NCBI GenBank assembly: GCA_037447655.1
Contig: JBBHKE010001093.1
Location: 1 to 64,000 of the forward strand
From: Zygnema cylindricum
Taxonomy: Eukaryota > Streptophyta > Zygnematophyceae > Zygnematales > Zygnemataceae
DNA length: 64,000 nucleotides
Reading direction: 5' to 3'
In this document: positions 33,800 through 43,619 of the stretch, piece after piece
Position numbering within the stretch: position 1 is the first letter of the stretch
Layout of the letters: each line of letters starts with the position of its first letter
Made by a program: the position numbers and the translations under genes
The notes under the pieces: generated by a model
The model's input: the letters and a program-made list of their open reading frames with translations, nothing else
Told to the model about the DNA's origin: nothing
Databases searched by the model: none

Positions 33800-34001
33800 T
33801 GACCCACAGAATGAGCAGCCTATGTAAAGCCTCTAGGATAATATTTGCCCTTTCTACTTTCCCGCTGAATAAGCGCCACCCAGGCACACAAATATTCTGA
33901 CCACTCTCACCCTTGTGAGGACAAGACTCCCCTGAGTCAAACGCAAAAAGAATCACTGAATTTGCTCACCCGAGCAGTAAGTTATGGCTGGTCAAAGATG
34001 A

Positions 34002-34009
34002 CCTTTATA
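34002..34009 (-). promoter_or_regulatory. TATA box of copia-2 5' LTR
   Basis: Minus-strand TATAAAGG, downstream of the palindrome CTCTCTAAGAGAG and about 230 bp before the LTR end. Same layout as in the other LTRs. The copy in LTR A is at 28681-28688. Confidence 0.7.
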
Positions 34010-34451
34010 GTTACAAGCTCTCTTAGAGAGAGAGGTACCTAAATATTACTAAGTCTCGGTCTGCCTACTCACGACTACCTACTATTAAACCCTAGTCCAA
34101 TAGGAACACTATAAAGTACAAGAAGGTACAATGGGCGATGTACTTATTGTACAACTATTGTACGACAAGGTCTACAAGGTGACACCTGTCATATCGGAAG
34201 CCATGGTTCCTCCTCCCATCTTCTCCGGTATCAAATAATGTGGCGCCACGTGGCACCGCGTGACGCTATATCCGTATGCCGCCGAAAAGCTCACTTCGCG
34301 TGGCGGCTATAATGCCGGCCGTCCGATCAAAACATATTTTACACGGTTCAGATTCGCGTACATGCAGAAATTGCTCATTTTGGTTAGTCTGCTGTTAATT
34401 AGCTGTTTCGTTAATATTTATATATTTATGAAACCCGTCACGTGTAACGTT

Positions 34452-34527
34452 TCGTAACGCCTTAATGGTTAAGGCGTTAGGCTACAAAGACTATAGAGGT
34501 CACCAGTTCAAATCTAGTACTAGGCAC
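34452..34527 (+). other. tRNA-like segment in LTR B
   Basis: Same as the LTR A segment, with four changes inside it, including CAGTTCAAATCTAG for AGGTTCAAATCTAG, so the B box is slightly weaker. Antisense to the element. Confidence 0.5.
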
Positions 34528-35341
34528 TATTTTAGCCAAAATACCCTTAACTGCAAAAACTGCCACTTTCTAAATATGGCGGCAGCCATGGCGCGCCTTT
34601 GATCCTCACTCTCTTTCTTTAAAACAAAACTAAAATAGGGAAGTGAACTATTAATTACCTCTTTTCAACAATGTGCGAACACGATCACACAATTTTCCCT
34701 AGTTAATATGAGACCTAATATGAGGGTACTTTCACGTGTCCGCCTGTCATCTCCATTCTTTCTCGTGTCGAGACCTTTGGTGACGCTTATTCTGTCTTAT
34801 ATATAACAGATATCTATCTGTTATGTCTGTACTATCACATTCCGTTGAGGGAACCATTAGCATATCTCCTAAAGCAATATACAATGTCAATCGGTCATAC
34901 TACTAGGAAATACGAGCCTTGATGTGCTGAAGTGTTATTAACCATAGTTCAAAAGTAGGTGAAAGTACGCCTATGCAATATGCCTATTGTACACAAAACA
35001 TACAATATGACCTTAAGACCCATATTTTATTGGTCGCAAAATGAAAAAAAAATAGTAAGAGGGTTGAGTTGCACATCGATCGATAGAGAATTAACCCTCA
35101 TGTCTAAATTTTCAGAAACATTCAGACAAAAAAATATTTTTTCTATGAGGTTTCGGGTATTTTATATTTAAACCGTCAGATTCGGACAATCGGACGATCC
35201 CTGATAAAAGTAGCGATTTAAGAAGGTCATATGAAAAGCCAATAACAAAACTTACGATAATGGCGCCTACAGAAGGCCTACAATGAAAACGTCTACTTTT
35301 GAACTACGTTATTAACACTATTAGCGATTCATGTTGTACCA

Positions 35342-36289
35342 TACACCGTGAATCAGTCCCGCGTTGTAACAGCAATAGCGGATCGAACTTGGTCGTAAAT
35401 GGGTATTTAAGGGTTACAAATATTAAGTTATAAATTTGGTAGACGTCCGCGAAAGAATCGCGCAATTTGGAGTTTTATTTCATAAGACATAGCGATGGGT
35501 GTATTTAGGTGACAACGTGGTGTCAAACTAACAAGTGGGTATTATTTTAACGGGTAAAGGGTCAAAAGTAGCTGTGGAATTTTAGGCGTACATCTAGTAC
35601 ATATGATGGTTCGTTTCGTGCGATTTTTAGTATTAAACGAAATAAGTTAAAATTTGTAAATTTCGTTGGTAGTTTCGCGTGAAAAAATTGTGACGCGCAA
35701 ACATGCGAAGTAGCGTTTCAATTCCCGCGCACTTTTGCACGTAAATGTTACGTAGTAAAAGGTAGCGTTTCATTGGTTAGTAAATGTTACGTAGTTAGTG
35801 GGAGATTTTGCACGCTTTTGTATTGGTCAATCTGAGTCATTGCTGATCAATGATTGGCCCAGGTATAATCTGTTCAACGGACCGTTGACTCTGGCCTGGC
35901 TAGTCCAGGGCGATGATGGATAAATAGTGAATAACATATTTTCCTTTGGAAAAGTTTGTGGAAGTTCTGATTGTTATTGGTCTTGAGCGAATAATGCCAA
36001 ATTGGAGCAATGGCAGTTTTGCACGGAAAACTCTTATAACTAAGTAGTGTTTTAGTTGTTAAGAGATAAAATAATTTAAGAGTGGAGGGCAGTGGAAAAT
36101 ACTTTCAAGGAAGGGTTGAGCCAAGAGGGCAAAAGACCAATCTGAATGTCATGTGGACTGAAGCTTCTTCTAATTAAAAGTTGATCCTTATGTGAGTGAT
36201 TTCAATGTGAATGTGTATTTTCCAATGTGTGGAATGTGTGGTTAAAATTCGTTGTAGTAATGGGATTTTATGAGAGGTATGAAATCCTA
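35342..36289. other. Segment present in one copy of a duplicated locus
   Basis: Begins with a TIR end, TACACCGTGAATCAG. Compared with the inverted paralogue at 54130-54366, about 945 bp here have no counterpart, so this is an insertion here or a deletion there. Outer bases CGCGTTGTAACAG and the complement of CTATTACACGCG form weak inverted ends. No gene seen; 36085-36370 has TG-rich text without a plausible product. Confidence 0.4.
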
Positions 36290-36515
36290 TTACACGCGTC
36301 AATTGCTTATGGTGTGAATAAATTATTCGTGTTGATAAACAATTATTATTATAAACTCTATTTCGTGTACAATATCTCAGCACCAACAAAACATTAACGC
36401 TAAGGTCAAAGTTCTATCAAAAGGCTTCGATGATTTTACCACCAACATTACCGGCTGCAATAATTTGGACGAAATGCCATTGTGTAGTGTTTCTAAACAA
36501 GCTGTTGTGTACGTG
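36290..36515. repeat. Block shared, inverted, with 54130-54350
   Basis: CACCAACAAAACATTAACGC (about 36382-36401) and GTGTAGTGTTTCTAAACAAGC (about 36481) reappear inverted at 54272 and 54147. In both copies one frame reads QQNINAKVKV...FTTNIT.CNNL, more conserved than the surrounding DNA, see 53825-54280. Confidence 0.65.
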
Positions 36516-37930
36516 TTATAATCCGTGTGCTTCCACGTAAGCTAATATTCAAAATTAAAGATCTTTACAAATTTTGCAAACTGACCAGTTTTAATGTAAA
36601 ATCTTGAAATCTCCATATGCAAACAATGTACTTGGGTACCAGATCTTATATCTCAAAAATCATTAATATTTGCGCGAGAAACCACGAAGTTGGAAAGTTG
36701 TTAAAAAAAGTGTGACAGATAAATACATTTCGACATTGATTTTCAATTCGATTTCGGAGGATTCATGTCCACTTTGTCCGGAGGCACACATCACGTGTTA
36801 CATGTGATATTTTCTACCCTATTATATTGTGATACGTATCTTTATCACCCACGTGCTAAAATCATACACATTGTGAAATTAAATAGCTACCTTCGGTAAG
36901 TGGGTAGTCAATTACAAAACCGAAATGAGCGAGTGCTTTGCGGATAGACACCCAAGTAAAATCCAACGGTCATTGTTACCTCTCGGACTTTTTGGATAAC
37001 ACTGGTAAGATCGTCCAAGGGTGTGTTCGATGCAAACGCTCGTTCTCCCCAATTTTTGGATATTGTCCTCATGTGTTTAAACAATAGTCACACAGTAGAC
37101 ATGTATGATTGGTACACTTAGACATAAAAGATATGATCCACGGTTGACTTGCGAAAAATACCTATAATTGGCAAAAGCCATGTGCAATCGGAAAGGGTGG
37201 ATTTAAATCCACCACAACTGCCAAAAAAATCTTAGCGTGAGGATATCGTATAACGCTCTTTTTGCTATCCATTGACCTTCGCGACAAAGACTTCGCGGTT
37301 AGAACCTAATGGCGCCATTTGAACAGTGATAAAGTATGCACAAACAAATCTTCAAGTTTAATACGATCCTACAAATGTTAAATTTCGTTATTTGTTGCAA
37401 ATACGAGTTTAATTTATGTGATTTTAACATATTTGAGTTTTATCTACGTTTGAAATATAACCACTGGTGCTAAACACAATAAAGCACTTAGGCTATAGTT
37501 ACATTATTTGTGATGGAGAAGTGATCAAACAGTTACTCCCACTAAACGTGTTCGTACGATTATTGGAAACACCCAAATGCGAATAACCCTTTATGTATCT
37601 ATTCCATTAAGAGTTTTTAGTGAACACACGAATATGTTTATTGGTTGTGTATCTTATGGTGTCTTCTATTATATCTGGTAAGGGTGGGGCTCCACCAGGC
37701 AAAAAGTAAGGTTGTTAACTACAAAACATACATTTTTATATTAGGCTCTATTTTTTTTTTCTTTTTTTTTATATAAAAATGTTTACTGAAAATTCGTCAA
37801 AGATTTTACGAACGTTTGGGCGACAACTTTAACGTTCATTTTTTTCTTTTTGAAGCAAAGCTCATTCTATCCAATTTGTGGTTTGTGCATCAAATGTTTG
37901 CAATGTGGTCACTAGTCACACACTTGTCTA
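36516..37930. repeat. Left arms of a shuffled inverted duplication
   Basis: Three blocks: A 36516-37080, B 37085-37275, C 37687-37930. Their inverted counterparts are A' 41108-41672, B' 40110-40315 and C' 40300-40545. In A, for example, ACTTTGTCCGGAGGCACACA pairs with the A' sequence near 41401-41420. Order on the right is B'-C'-A', so it is not a simple palindrome. Divergence between arms is roughly 10-20% by eye, which argues for an old duplication. No coding sequence recognised. Confidence 0.65.
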
Positions 37931-38029
37931 TTAGCCAATCAAAAATCGATCACGTGTGCACGAGAAATAATATTTGAAAGTGGCCAGAAATACATCTACA
38001 CTAATAGAGATACTCAGTTTGCTGTACAA

Positions 38030-38592
38030 TACACTGCAATTCGCTATTAACGAAGAAGTTTCTTTGGCGTATAGGAATAATTACCGTGGTTTACGCTAAT
38101 TAAGAATTTGAAAAATTTGAAAAAAAACAAACATTCTAATAGTTTAATAATTCTAATTTGGGTCTTTGAAAAAAATAAATGTCGGTCGCAAACATGCTTA
38201 CACTTATATAGGTACTTGTACAAAATTTGACAAATCGTACACAAATCGTATGTTCACACACTCGAAACGTGGTTGTTGGACGAATATGTGCGAACGTGAT
38301 ATTTAACAACCCGATTTTATCCCCTTTTTAGAGCTCATATTCTCATGCGTCCGCGGTTACTAAAACTCATTAATTATACTTTTTCACTTAAAAGGTACAA
38401 TTTGTACGGTCTGACATGTACCGTACACCACTCTATTTAAACGACAACGTACTTTCGTTTTGTACTGTACTTGGAAAATAACCTAAATGGCGTACAGAAA
38501 AAAAATAGAATAAGCTACGCTATTTGAGAATAATAAAAAAAAAAACCGGGACGGAATTAGCGTTCACTACGCTTATAGCGATTGGCAGTGTA
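38030..38592. repeat. TIR element F2, first of a tandem row
   Basis: Starts TACACTGCAATTCGCTATTA, ends TTATAGCGATTGGCAGTGTA; 563 bp. The interior shares GGTCTGACATGTACCGTACAC (about 38409) with other F2 copies. Confidence 0.7.
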
Positions 38593-38600
38593 GTGTACTG

Positions 38601-38820
38601 TACACCGCCAATCGTTATTAGCGTGTAAGTTATTTTAGCGTATACGAATAATTACCGTGGTTTACGCTAATTGGGAATTTTAAAATTTTCGAAGAAATCG
38701 TCTATTCTAATTAGGAATTAAGGTTTTTTTTAAATAGTGTGGATAATTCTATTTGAGAATAATAAAAAAAAAAGCGGGACGGAAATAGCGTACACAACGC
38801 TAATAACGATTGGCGGTGTA
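38601..38820. repeat. TIR element F2, short internal-deletion copy (220 bp)
   Basis: Starts TACACCGCCAATCGTTATTA and ends TAATAACGATTGGCGGTGTA, a perfect 20-bp inverted pair as read. Interior resembles the two ends of the 563-bp neighbour with the middle missing. Confidence 0.85.
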
Positions 38821-38823
38821 CTG

Positions 38824-39052
38824 TACACCGCCAATCGTTATTAGCGTGTAAGTTTTTTTAGCGTATAAAAATAATTACCGTGGTGTACGCTATTTAAGAA
38901 TTTGAAAATTTTGGAAAAAATCATACATTCTAATTGTTTGATTATGGTAATTTGGATCTTTGAAAAAAAAAATGTCGGTCGCAAACATGCTTACACTAAT
39001 ATAGGTCTCCGTACAAAATCTGACAAATCGTACACAAATCGTACATTCACAC
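38824..39052. repeat. TIR element F2, third copy, cut by the assembly gap
   Basis: Starts TACACCGCCAATCGTTATTA only three bases (CTG) after the previous element and runs into the gap. Interior (GTCGGTCGCAAACATGCTTA) matches 38179-38198 in the first copy. Confidence 0.75.
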
Positions 39053-39062
39053 NNNNNNNNNN
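39053..39062. other. Assembly gap (10 N)
   Basis: Ten N bases interrupt the third F2 copy. True gap length is unknown; sequences on either side may not be adjacent. Confidence 1.
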
Positions 39063-40109
39063 TTGTGATATATTCATGATGCGTTTTACAAGCAACTTTA
39101 TGTTGTAAAGTAAGGCTTCAAAGTAAGTTTTCAAAACCAATACACCCCTGGGATGGAATGGTTATATTACACATTTCTGTTTTCCCTGTTTTCCACAAGT
39201 GCGTAGCAAGTAAAACTGTATTCAAACTCGGTGAACCGAGATTAGTGAGCGAATTTTGTCATTACAATAAATTCCATACTATATGTACGAATATATTGCT
39301 ACCCCTCACCGTTTGATAACCGATAAAAATCGGTATCATTTTTATTGCGGTAAGTTTTTATCCGATACACAACACTAGTAAAATGAGTGTGCAGACGAAT
39401 GAGTGAGTAAAGCGAGTGATTAGAGCCAAGTGGCTCAAACTTATGTCAAAATGAACGATGCGTGAACACCTTTTGTCCCTTTTGTCTTTACACATTATAT
39501 TGGTAAGGTAGGGTCCCCACATAACCAAAACTTTTGAATGAAACTTCGGAATGAAATGTTGTATTTCAACGAACATTTTGCGTAGTACTTATATAGTGTT
39601 TTATGTCCAAAAACAAAATCGTAACTTTGAAATCTAACGATTGCATACATTGTACACCTTGTAACGATTGAAGACGACCACGAAACTTTCAAAAATTGGT
39701 GACGCTTACAAAAACAAAAACGGTTGTCCACGTCATTTTTTTGTGAAAAATGTTTATCGATTTTCAAAAACGGAATACTAACCTACATGAAAACCAGAAA
39801 ACGCAAATAGAGGTTGTTTACGAAGGGCTTTCGTCCATCAGTTGCTGCCAATAATCTTACGAACACATTTACAGGTAGTATTATATTGATATTTTATCCA
39901 TCAAGTATTGTCAAAAATGCAACTATCACCTATGTTTTTTATTGCGATTGGTACCTTGTAGGTTCTAGTTCAAACGCCGAGAATAGTTCAAGATTTTAAA
40001 TCCACAAAATCTGAACATCGTATTTGTACAGACAAACAAAGTTTAAGATCATCACGTGTGTAATTTATCACTATATGAATTTCATTTACTATGTTTTAAT
40101 GCAACTTAC
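39063..40109. other. Intergenic after the gap, with a CGGTTGT repeat copy
   Basis: 39596-39760 is a diverged copy of the repeat at 5556-5830 (GTAACGATTGAAGACGACCA, ACAAAAACAAAAACGGTTGT). Near 39319-39334 is the palindrome ACCGATAAAAATCGGT. No gene seen. Confidence 0.45.
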
Positions 40110-40545
40110 TTTCCGCGGAAGTCTATGGATAGCAAAAGGAGCGTCAAAGGATATCTTTCGTCAAATGTTTTGCGTCAGTGGGTGGATTTCAACCCACCTG
40201 GTCGAAAGCACATGGTCTTTGCCAATTTTCTAGTTGTTATCGCTCTTCGTCGTGGATCATATATTTTATTTCCAAGTGTACCAATGCTACAAGACAAGTG
40301 TGTGACTAGTGACCTTATTAAAAACAGTTGATGCACAAACCACAAATTGGATAGGATGACTTTTGCTTCAAAAAGAAAAAAATGAACGTTGAAGTTGTCG
40401 GCGCAACGTTCGTAAAATCTTTGACGATTTTTCAGTAAACATTTTTTTATAAAAAAAAAAGTAAAAAAAATATAGCATAATATAAAAATGTGTGTTTTCT
40501 AGTAAACAACCTTAATTTTTGCCAGGTGGAGCCCCAATTGTACTT
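40110..40545. repeat. Right blocks B' and C' of the inverted duplication
   Basis: B' (40110-40315) contains GTCTATGGATAGCAAAAGGA and GGATCATATATTTTATTTCC-type text matching inverted B. C' (40300-40545) holds GATGCACAAACCACAAATTG and CCAGGTGGAGCCCC, matching inverted C. They are directly joined here, whereas B and C on the left are separated by about 410 bp. Confidence 0.6.
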
Positions 40546-40875
40546 TTTGTACGGCCATTATACAACATGTCCTTCTAGAAGACACTAGTCAGCTTGGGAG
40601 CCATCGGTCATCCTTCCATCTTTTCCGTGGTCTAATGACGTGGCACCGCGTGGCACAGCGCGCCGCTATGTTCAAAAGCCGCAAAATATTCATTCAGGTT
40701 TGGCGGTGGCAACGAAGTTCGTCAGATCATATATTTTACACGGTTAGATCCGCGTCCGCGAGCGTCGTTGTCTATATGTGTCGTTTCGTCAATTTGGTCT
40801 AATTCAGTGAAAGTGACGTCCCGTGACTCTTTAATAAAATATAAAACCACATATGTATTGTTTCATCAACGACTT

Positions 40876-40945
40876 TATACATAACGCGTAGGTCTACATG
40901 GTACTGAGACCTAGGTTCAAATCCGGTCCAAGGCAACATTTTGGT
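40876..40945 (+). other. tRNA-like segment in the truncated LTR
   Basis: ACGCGTAGGTCTACATGGTA then CCTAGGTTCAAATCCGGTCC; the second part is a good B box. Antisense to the LTR, as in copia-1 and copia-2. The A box is weak. Confidence 0.4.
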
Positions 40946-40984
40946 CATATATTCCGGTCCAAGGCAACATTTTGGTCATATATT
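40923..40984. repeat. 31-bp tandem duplication
   Basis: Two identical units starting CCGGTCCAAGGCAACATTTT, directly after the B-box-like sequence of the truncated LTR. Confidence 0.9.
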
Positions 40985-41107
40985 TGTCTGTTTGCCAGTT
41001 TGCTTGTTTCTTTCTGACTATGGGGGCAGCCATGGTGACTCTCTCTCTTTCTCTCTTCTCTCTAAAGTCTAAATTAAGAAGTGGATATTAATTATGTCTT
41101 TTCAACA

Positions 41108-41672
41108 AAACATATGAGGACACTATCAAAAAATAGGATAGAACGAGCGTTTACATCGAAAACTCTTTTGGACGATCTTACCAGTGTTATCCAAAAGGTC
41201 TGAGAGGTAATAATAACGGACGGATTTTACTAGGGTGCTCATCCGCAAAGCACTCGCTCTTTTCGATTTTGTAATTGACTACCCACCTCTCGAAGGTAGC
41301 TATTTAATTTCACAATGTGTAGGATTTTAGCACGTGGTTGATAAAGTTACGTATCACAATATAATATGGTAAACAATATCACATGTAACATATGATGTAT
41401 GCCTCTGAACAAAGTGGACATGAATCTACCAAAATCCACTTGAAAATCAATGCCGAAATGTATTTATCTTTCACACTTTTTTAACAACGTTCTAACTTCG
41501 TGGTTTCTTGCGCAAATATTAATGATTTTTGTGATATAAGACATGGTACCCAAATACATGGTTTGCAAAATGGAGATTTCAAGATTTTACATTAATATTG
41601 GTCAGTTTGTAAAATTTGTAACGATCTTTAATTTTGAATATAAGCTTACGTGGAAGCACGCGGATTATAACA
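41108..41672. repeat. Right arm A' of the inverted duplication
   Basis: Inverted relative of 36516-37080: TCAATTACAAAACCGAAATGAGCG-type text there pairs with CGCTCTTTTCGATTTTGTAA here (about 41257-41276). Homology ends at about 41672, where gypsy-associated sequence begins, so this is a breakpoint. Confidence 0.65.
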
Positions 41673-41950
41673 TGTGTCGAGCGTGCCTGATTCACGTGAG
41701 GGAAGGGCCCACAGCCCAGAGTCGTCGGTATTGGAGTCCTGCAAATAAACCCCGAATGCGAATGCTCCCCAAAATGATGATCATGCCCACTGCCGCCCAC
41801 ATCCCTCCCATAGATATGCATGCAAAATAGGAGAATTGCTTGGACAGGGAATATGGATGAGCGCAGGGGGAAGGCGAAAGTTATCCCCTCCCCCTTCGTT
41901 TCTGGCCGGGGAAAGGGATTTCGGTCTCCGTAATCGAGCTGATATCCCAA
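41673..41950 (-). other. Possible remnant of the gypsy 3' LTR
   Basis: Lies directly downstream (minus strand) of the gypsy polypurine tract, so it should be the start of the 3' LTR, cut at 41672 by block A'. GC content is higher than in the neighbouring arms. A matching 5' LTR was not found upstream of the gypsy gag, so the assignment is by position only. Confidence 0.4.
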
Positions 41951-41964
41951 TTTCCCCCCCTCTT
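41951..41964 (-). other. Polypurine tract of the gypsy element
   Basis: Minus-strand AAGAGGGGGGGAAA, downstream of the integrase C-terminus, where plus-strand priming occurs in Ty3/gypsy elements. Confidence 0.55.
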
Positions 41965-42190
41965 ATTCAACCGTGACTAAGATATAAAAACAATTACCCG
42001 CTCTATTCGCAGTTCCCACAAAACCAGGTGCTGGAGGGTAGAGGGTGTGGCTCCCGAGAGGAGGGGAGACAGGCTAAATGTCAACACTAACCACACCGAT
42101 TGCAGACCAATATGTTGTGTAGCAGGGAGGAATGAGTGCAGCTGATGAACAAGAAGGGGGATCGGCAAAGTAAGTTAAGTGGAAAGTGGG

Positions 42191-43300
42191 TTAGTCTTCC
42201 AATCCCAGAAGATGGCAGGGGGCCACATTGATCTGATTCTCTTTAATTCGTCGACCATCCTTTCCCTCCAATGTAACAACCCCTTTGCTGGAAACTTCAA
42301 CCACTTTCAAAATTACTCTCCCGGTAGAAATATCCAGCGTGTCCTTCTTTTGTTCCATCCGATATACAAAGCCCCTCGGCATAAATCGTTGCTATCGAAG
42401 AACATAATTCCCGCTCCTGCGTTGAGAATACTACAATTGATCTCGGTGTTGAGCCGCCTGCAAATTTCCCATGGCGAGAGGCATCTCTCGGTGGAATATC
42501 TTGGCTCTATTGGCGATCAGTTTTTCGACTGTCCCCTTGGCATCCATCTCCGGAGGACTATGGCTTGGGATGATGCAGCCCCGGACAAGATGGGATGCTG
42601 TCCAAATTAAATGAAATAAGGGCTATAGGAGTAAAGAAAAGCCTACCAGCTGAATTTGTAACCCATAGCAATCCAAGGCACTTTTCCGTCCCACTGTCCC
42701 AAATCTTATTCAACTGCATATTTTCGTAGTGACCGCTTCACTGTCTGTACGCACCTTTCGGCCAAACCGTCGGCTTAAGGGTGGTCACGGTTGGTCAGCC
42801 GATGGTCAACTAGGCATTTTTCCAAGAGGTTGGAAAATTCTCCGGCAAATTCGGAGCCTTGGTTGGTTAGAACTTCTGCAAGCGCCCCGAATTTGGTTAA
42901 TCCATCAGCAAAAAGGCATCTTTAATTGCCTTCGACTCCTTCCGGGGCAAAACCACCAACTCGATCCACTTGGAAAAATGTTCTATCATGACGAGCACAA
43001 AGCGGTTCCCTCGCTTGTTGGTCGGAAGAGGTCCCAAAAGATCCAATGACCACCGATAAAACATCCCCAGGATAGGAAGCGAATGAAGCTTAGTCCCACC
43101 CTTTTTGTCGAAAGGTGCCTTGACTCGATCGCATGAGGAGAAAGTCTGCACAATTCAGTTGACTTGGGTCCGCAACCCATGCCACCTATAAGAGCACGTA
43201 ACCAAGGAAGTGGTCTGCTTTTGCCCGAAGTGTCCACATTGCCGATAGAGATTGGAAATCATAGTTTCTTGGTCAAAGGGGGGAGGAACCACTTTCCTCG
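42191..43300 (-). pseudogene. gypsy integrase, broken
   Basis: From upstream to downstream: remnants of the HHCC domain (GHFGQKQTTSL...YRWHGLRTQV, about 43240-43150), catalytic core with WSLDLLGPLPTNKRGN and HFSKWIELVVLP (about 43060-42950), TNQGSEFAGEF (about 42870-42835), ADGLAERCVQTVKR, and the C-terminal SSKGVVTLEGKDGRRI segment (42300). The second catalytic position, Asp in the usual TDQGxEF, is Asn here (codon at 42864-42862). Frames change several times. Integrase would join cDNA to the host chromosome; this one cannot. Confidence 0.75.
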
Positions 43301-43619
43301 TGCCGTCTGACCATTTCCGAAGGAGAACGCCACTGTCCCAATCATACGCAGCCATCCGGGTCTGTACTCGAATAATTGAATTCCAGTCAAATGGGGAAGA
43401 GGCGACCCCTGTTGAATAGATTGGAGAGCATCGGGGTCGTTCCAGATGTCCTTCCGTCTGGCCCTTATGGGCGCCTGCCCCTCCACATCGGCCGAGAAAG
43501 TTGACAGTTCCCCCCCAGATTGGGGAAGCCAAATGAAAGTAGAGGATGCTTGAATGAGCGCTAGATTGATCTCTAGGTCCTCATCATGTCGAGCCCCGGT
43601 AGAATCCATGGTGGAGGGA

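Larger units (their letters stand above)
27913..34670 (-). mobile_element. Ty1/copia retrotransposon copia-2 with an extra truncated copy
   Basis: Read on the minus strand: LTR B (34670-33780), complete internal region (33779-29350), LTR A (29349-28449), then the first ~536 bp of a second internal region (28448-27913). Coding region intact, LTRs 99% alike, gag fragment differing from the full copy by two substitutions: a young insertion. The right edge is a proper LTR end; the left edge is a broken gag. R copy 2 shows that the host sequence resumes directly on both sides, with at most about four bases lost and no duplicated target. Confidence 0.9.
33780..34670 (-). repeat. copia-2 LTR B (5' LTR)
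   Basis: 891 bp, minus-strand start TGTTGAAAAGAGGTAATTAA, end CAGAATTTCA. Features: tRNA-like segment (34452-34527), a CCACGTGGC-like element near 34245-34253, CTCTCTAAGAGAGC before the TATA box, GACTCAGGGGAGTC hairpin in the leader (about 33927-33940), and a hairpin around the gag ATG (33786-33814). Confidence 0.9.
27713..35338. repeat. TIR element R, copy 1, split by copia-2
   Basis: The left part 27713-27912 starts TACACCGCCAATCGCTATTA; the right part 34671-35338 ends ATTAGCGATTCATGTTGTA. Removing the inserted 6758 bp leaves about 870 bp. Both parts align, inverted, with R copy 2 at 54370-54900: AATTAACACACGCTACA and GTTATAGTTCGTGTTCAC on the left, GAGGGTACTTTCACGTGTC and TAACAGATATCTATCTGTTA-like on the right. 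Copy 1 has additional sequence at 35180-35300 that is shared with 57470-57640. Confidence 0.65.
40546..41107 (-). repeat. Truncated copia LTR (U3 side)
   Basis: Minus-strand start TGTTGAAAAGACATAATTAA at 41107, closely related to the copia-2 LTR start. Shared U3 landmarks: GCAGCCATGG, the tRNA-like segment, GTGGCACCGCGTGGCAC and TTGTACGGCCATTATACAAC. It breaks off before the TATA box, at the junction with block C'. It separates C' from A', so it inserted into the duplicated DNA. A 31-bp tandem duplication (40923-40953, 40954-40984) is internal to it. Confidence 0.65.

Noticed and set aside
27713-35338. One large autonomous TIR transposon carrying a gag-pol-like gene
   Set aside because: The unoccupied paralogue at 54370-54900 shows that the gag-pol belongs to an LTR element nested in a short TIR element.
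41543-41950. Open frames bridging block A' and the gypsy end
   Set aside because: They cross a repeat breakpoint at about 41672 and have no domain.
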